Assembly (NCBI GenBank): GCA_011050685.1
Contig: DRFF01000106.1
Location: forward strand, 1-60,953
Direction: 5' to 3'
Length of the DNA stretch: 60,953 nucleotides
DNA from: Aurantimonas coralicida
GTDB taxonomy: Bacteria > Pseudomonadota > Alphaproteobacteria > Rhizobiales > Rhizobiaceae
In this document: positions 60,363-60,953 of the stretch, in pieces
How positions within the stretch are numbered: position 1 is the first letter of the stretch
Layout of the letters: each line of letters opens with the position of its first letter
The notes under the pieces: generated by a model
Told to the model about the DNA's origin: nothing
Databases searched by the model: none
Seen by the model: the letters and a program-made list of their open reading frames with translations, nothing else
Made by a program: the position numbers and the translations under genes

Positions 60363-60953
60363 GTGCCGTCGAGGCTTACCAGCACGGACGCCGATTTCGA
60401 GGCGAAATTCCGGGCGCTGCTCGGCGCCAAACGCGAATCCGCCGCCGACGTCGATGACGCGGTGCGCGCGATCATCGCCCGTGTGCGCGCCGAGGGCGAC
60501 GCCGCGCTGATCGATCTGACCCGGCGTTTCGACGGCCTCGATCTGACGGCGGAGACATTGCGGGTCGAATCGGACGAGATCGACGCTGCCTTCGCGGCAA
60601 CCGCCCCGGAAACGCTCGCGGCGCTGCGGACCGCACATGAGCGCATTACCAGCCATCACGAACGCCAGCGCCCCCAGGACGACCGCTATGTCGACGCGCT
60701 CGGCGTCGAGCTCGGCAGCCGCTGGACCGCTGTCGAATCGGTCGGCCTCTACGTTCCGGGCGGCCAGGCGAGCTACCCCTCCTCGGTGTTGATGAACGCG
60801 GTTCCCGCCAAGGTCGCCGGCGTCGAGCGCATCGCCATGACCGTGCCGGCGATGCGGGGCGCGCTGAATCCGCTGGTGCTCGCGGCCGCGAAGATCTGCG
60901 GCATCGACGAGATTTACCGGCTCGGCGGCGCCCAAGCGGTCGCGGCCTTCGCC
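60363..60953 (+). CDS. hisD: Histidinol dehydrogenase, N-terminal part
   Basis: The first 197 codons of HisD, which oxidises L-histidinol to histidine in two steps (zinc-dependent). GTG 60363 follows AGAGGGG and gives the family start MPSRLTSTDADFEAKFRALLGAKRE. The block VESVGLYVPGGQASYPSSVLMNAVPAKVAGVERIAMTVP is the NAD-binding signature region, and EIYRLGGAQAVAAFA ends at the window edge. The rest lies outside. Pairs with the DUF2948 gene 63 bases upstream. Confidence 0.93.
   Translation, partial: MPSRLTSTDADFEAKFRALLGAKRESAADVDDAVRAIIARVRAEGDAALIDLTRRFDGLDLTAETLRVESDEIDAAFAATAPETLAALRTAHERITSHHERQRPQDDRYVDALGVELGSRWTAVESVGLYVPGGQASYPSSVLMNAVPAKVAGVERIAMTVPAMRGALNPLVLAAAKICGIDEIYRLGGAQAVAAFA

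Overview
The window is a high-GC alphaproteobacterial chromosome segment. It is probably from the Hyphomicrobiales, judging by zwf-pgl-edd lying next to an aglEFGAK operon, an rpoH2-type sigma factor behind an EcfG-type promoter, a bphO-bphP pair with an HWE kinase, a DUF2948-hisD pair and CarD. Two adjoining mobile-element regions (about 1-12086 and 12087-24512) are followed by ordinary host chromosome to the end.

Region A (1-12086) enters in the middle of an HK97-type major capsid gene. It continues with a decoration-like protein, HNH nuclease, two head-tail connectors, and P27 small and large terminase subunits. No tail, tape-measure, baseplate or lysis gene follows. Next comes a leftward cargo set (XRE regulator, PD-(D/E)XK nuclease-like protein, conserved hypothetical, RhuM), then rightward small genes including a duplicated pair of HTH genes, an excisionase-like gene and a tyrosine integrase. 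The region ends exactly at the CCA of a 3' tRNA-Thr(GGT) fragment, the expected attachment-site scar. Head and packaging genes without tails, plus integrase, suggest a capsid-forming phage satellite (cf-PICI-like) rather than a complete phage. The left end is outside the window.

Region B (12087-24512) has neither integrase nor structural genes. It carries a nearly complete replication kit: Prim-Pol/DUF3987 primase-helicase, DUF2800 nuclease, DUF2815 ssDNA-binding-like protein with a repetitive charged tail, compact family B DNA polymerase, VRR-NUC nuclease and SNF2-like helicase. Two HTH regulators and a leftward operon of tiny overlapping genes accompany it. A noncoding stretch at 13.16-13.81 kb is full of short repeats and looks like a replication origin. 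Ten-base TGAGACA repeats occur there and again at the far end of the module. A 17-bp operator recurs at four promoters or gene starts, and three perfect stem-loops lie between two early genes.

The host part (24.5-60.95 kb) holds an acyl-CoA synthetase, a GNAT protein, DUF924, a CobW GTPase, a D,D-carboxypeptidase, an M20 amidohydrolase, a Crp/Fnr regulator, CarD, RpoH2, and heme oxygenase plus bacteriophytochrome. These are followed by the first three Entner-Doudoroff enzymes convergent with an alpha-glucoside uptake and hydrolysis operon, which together take alpha-glucosides to glucose and on to KDPG. An exopolysaccharide cluster comes next (chain-length protein, GH10 hydrolase, flippase, four glycosyltransferases, polymerase). 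DUF2948 and the 5' part of hisD close the window.
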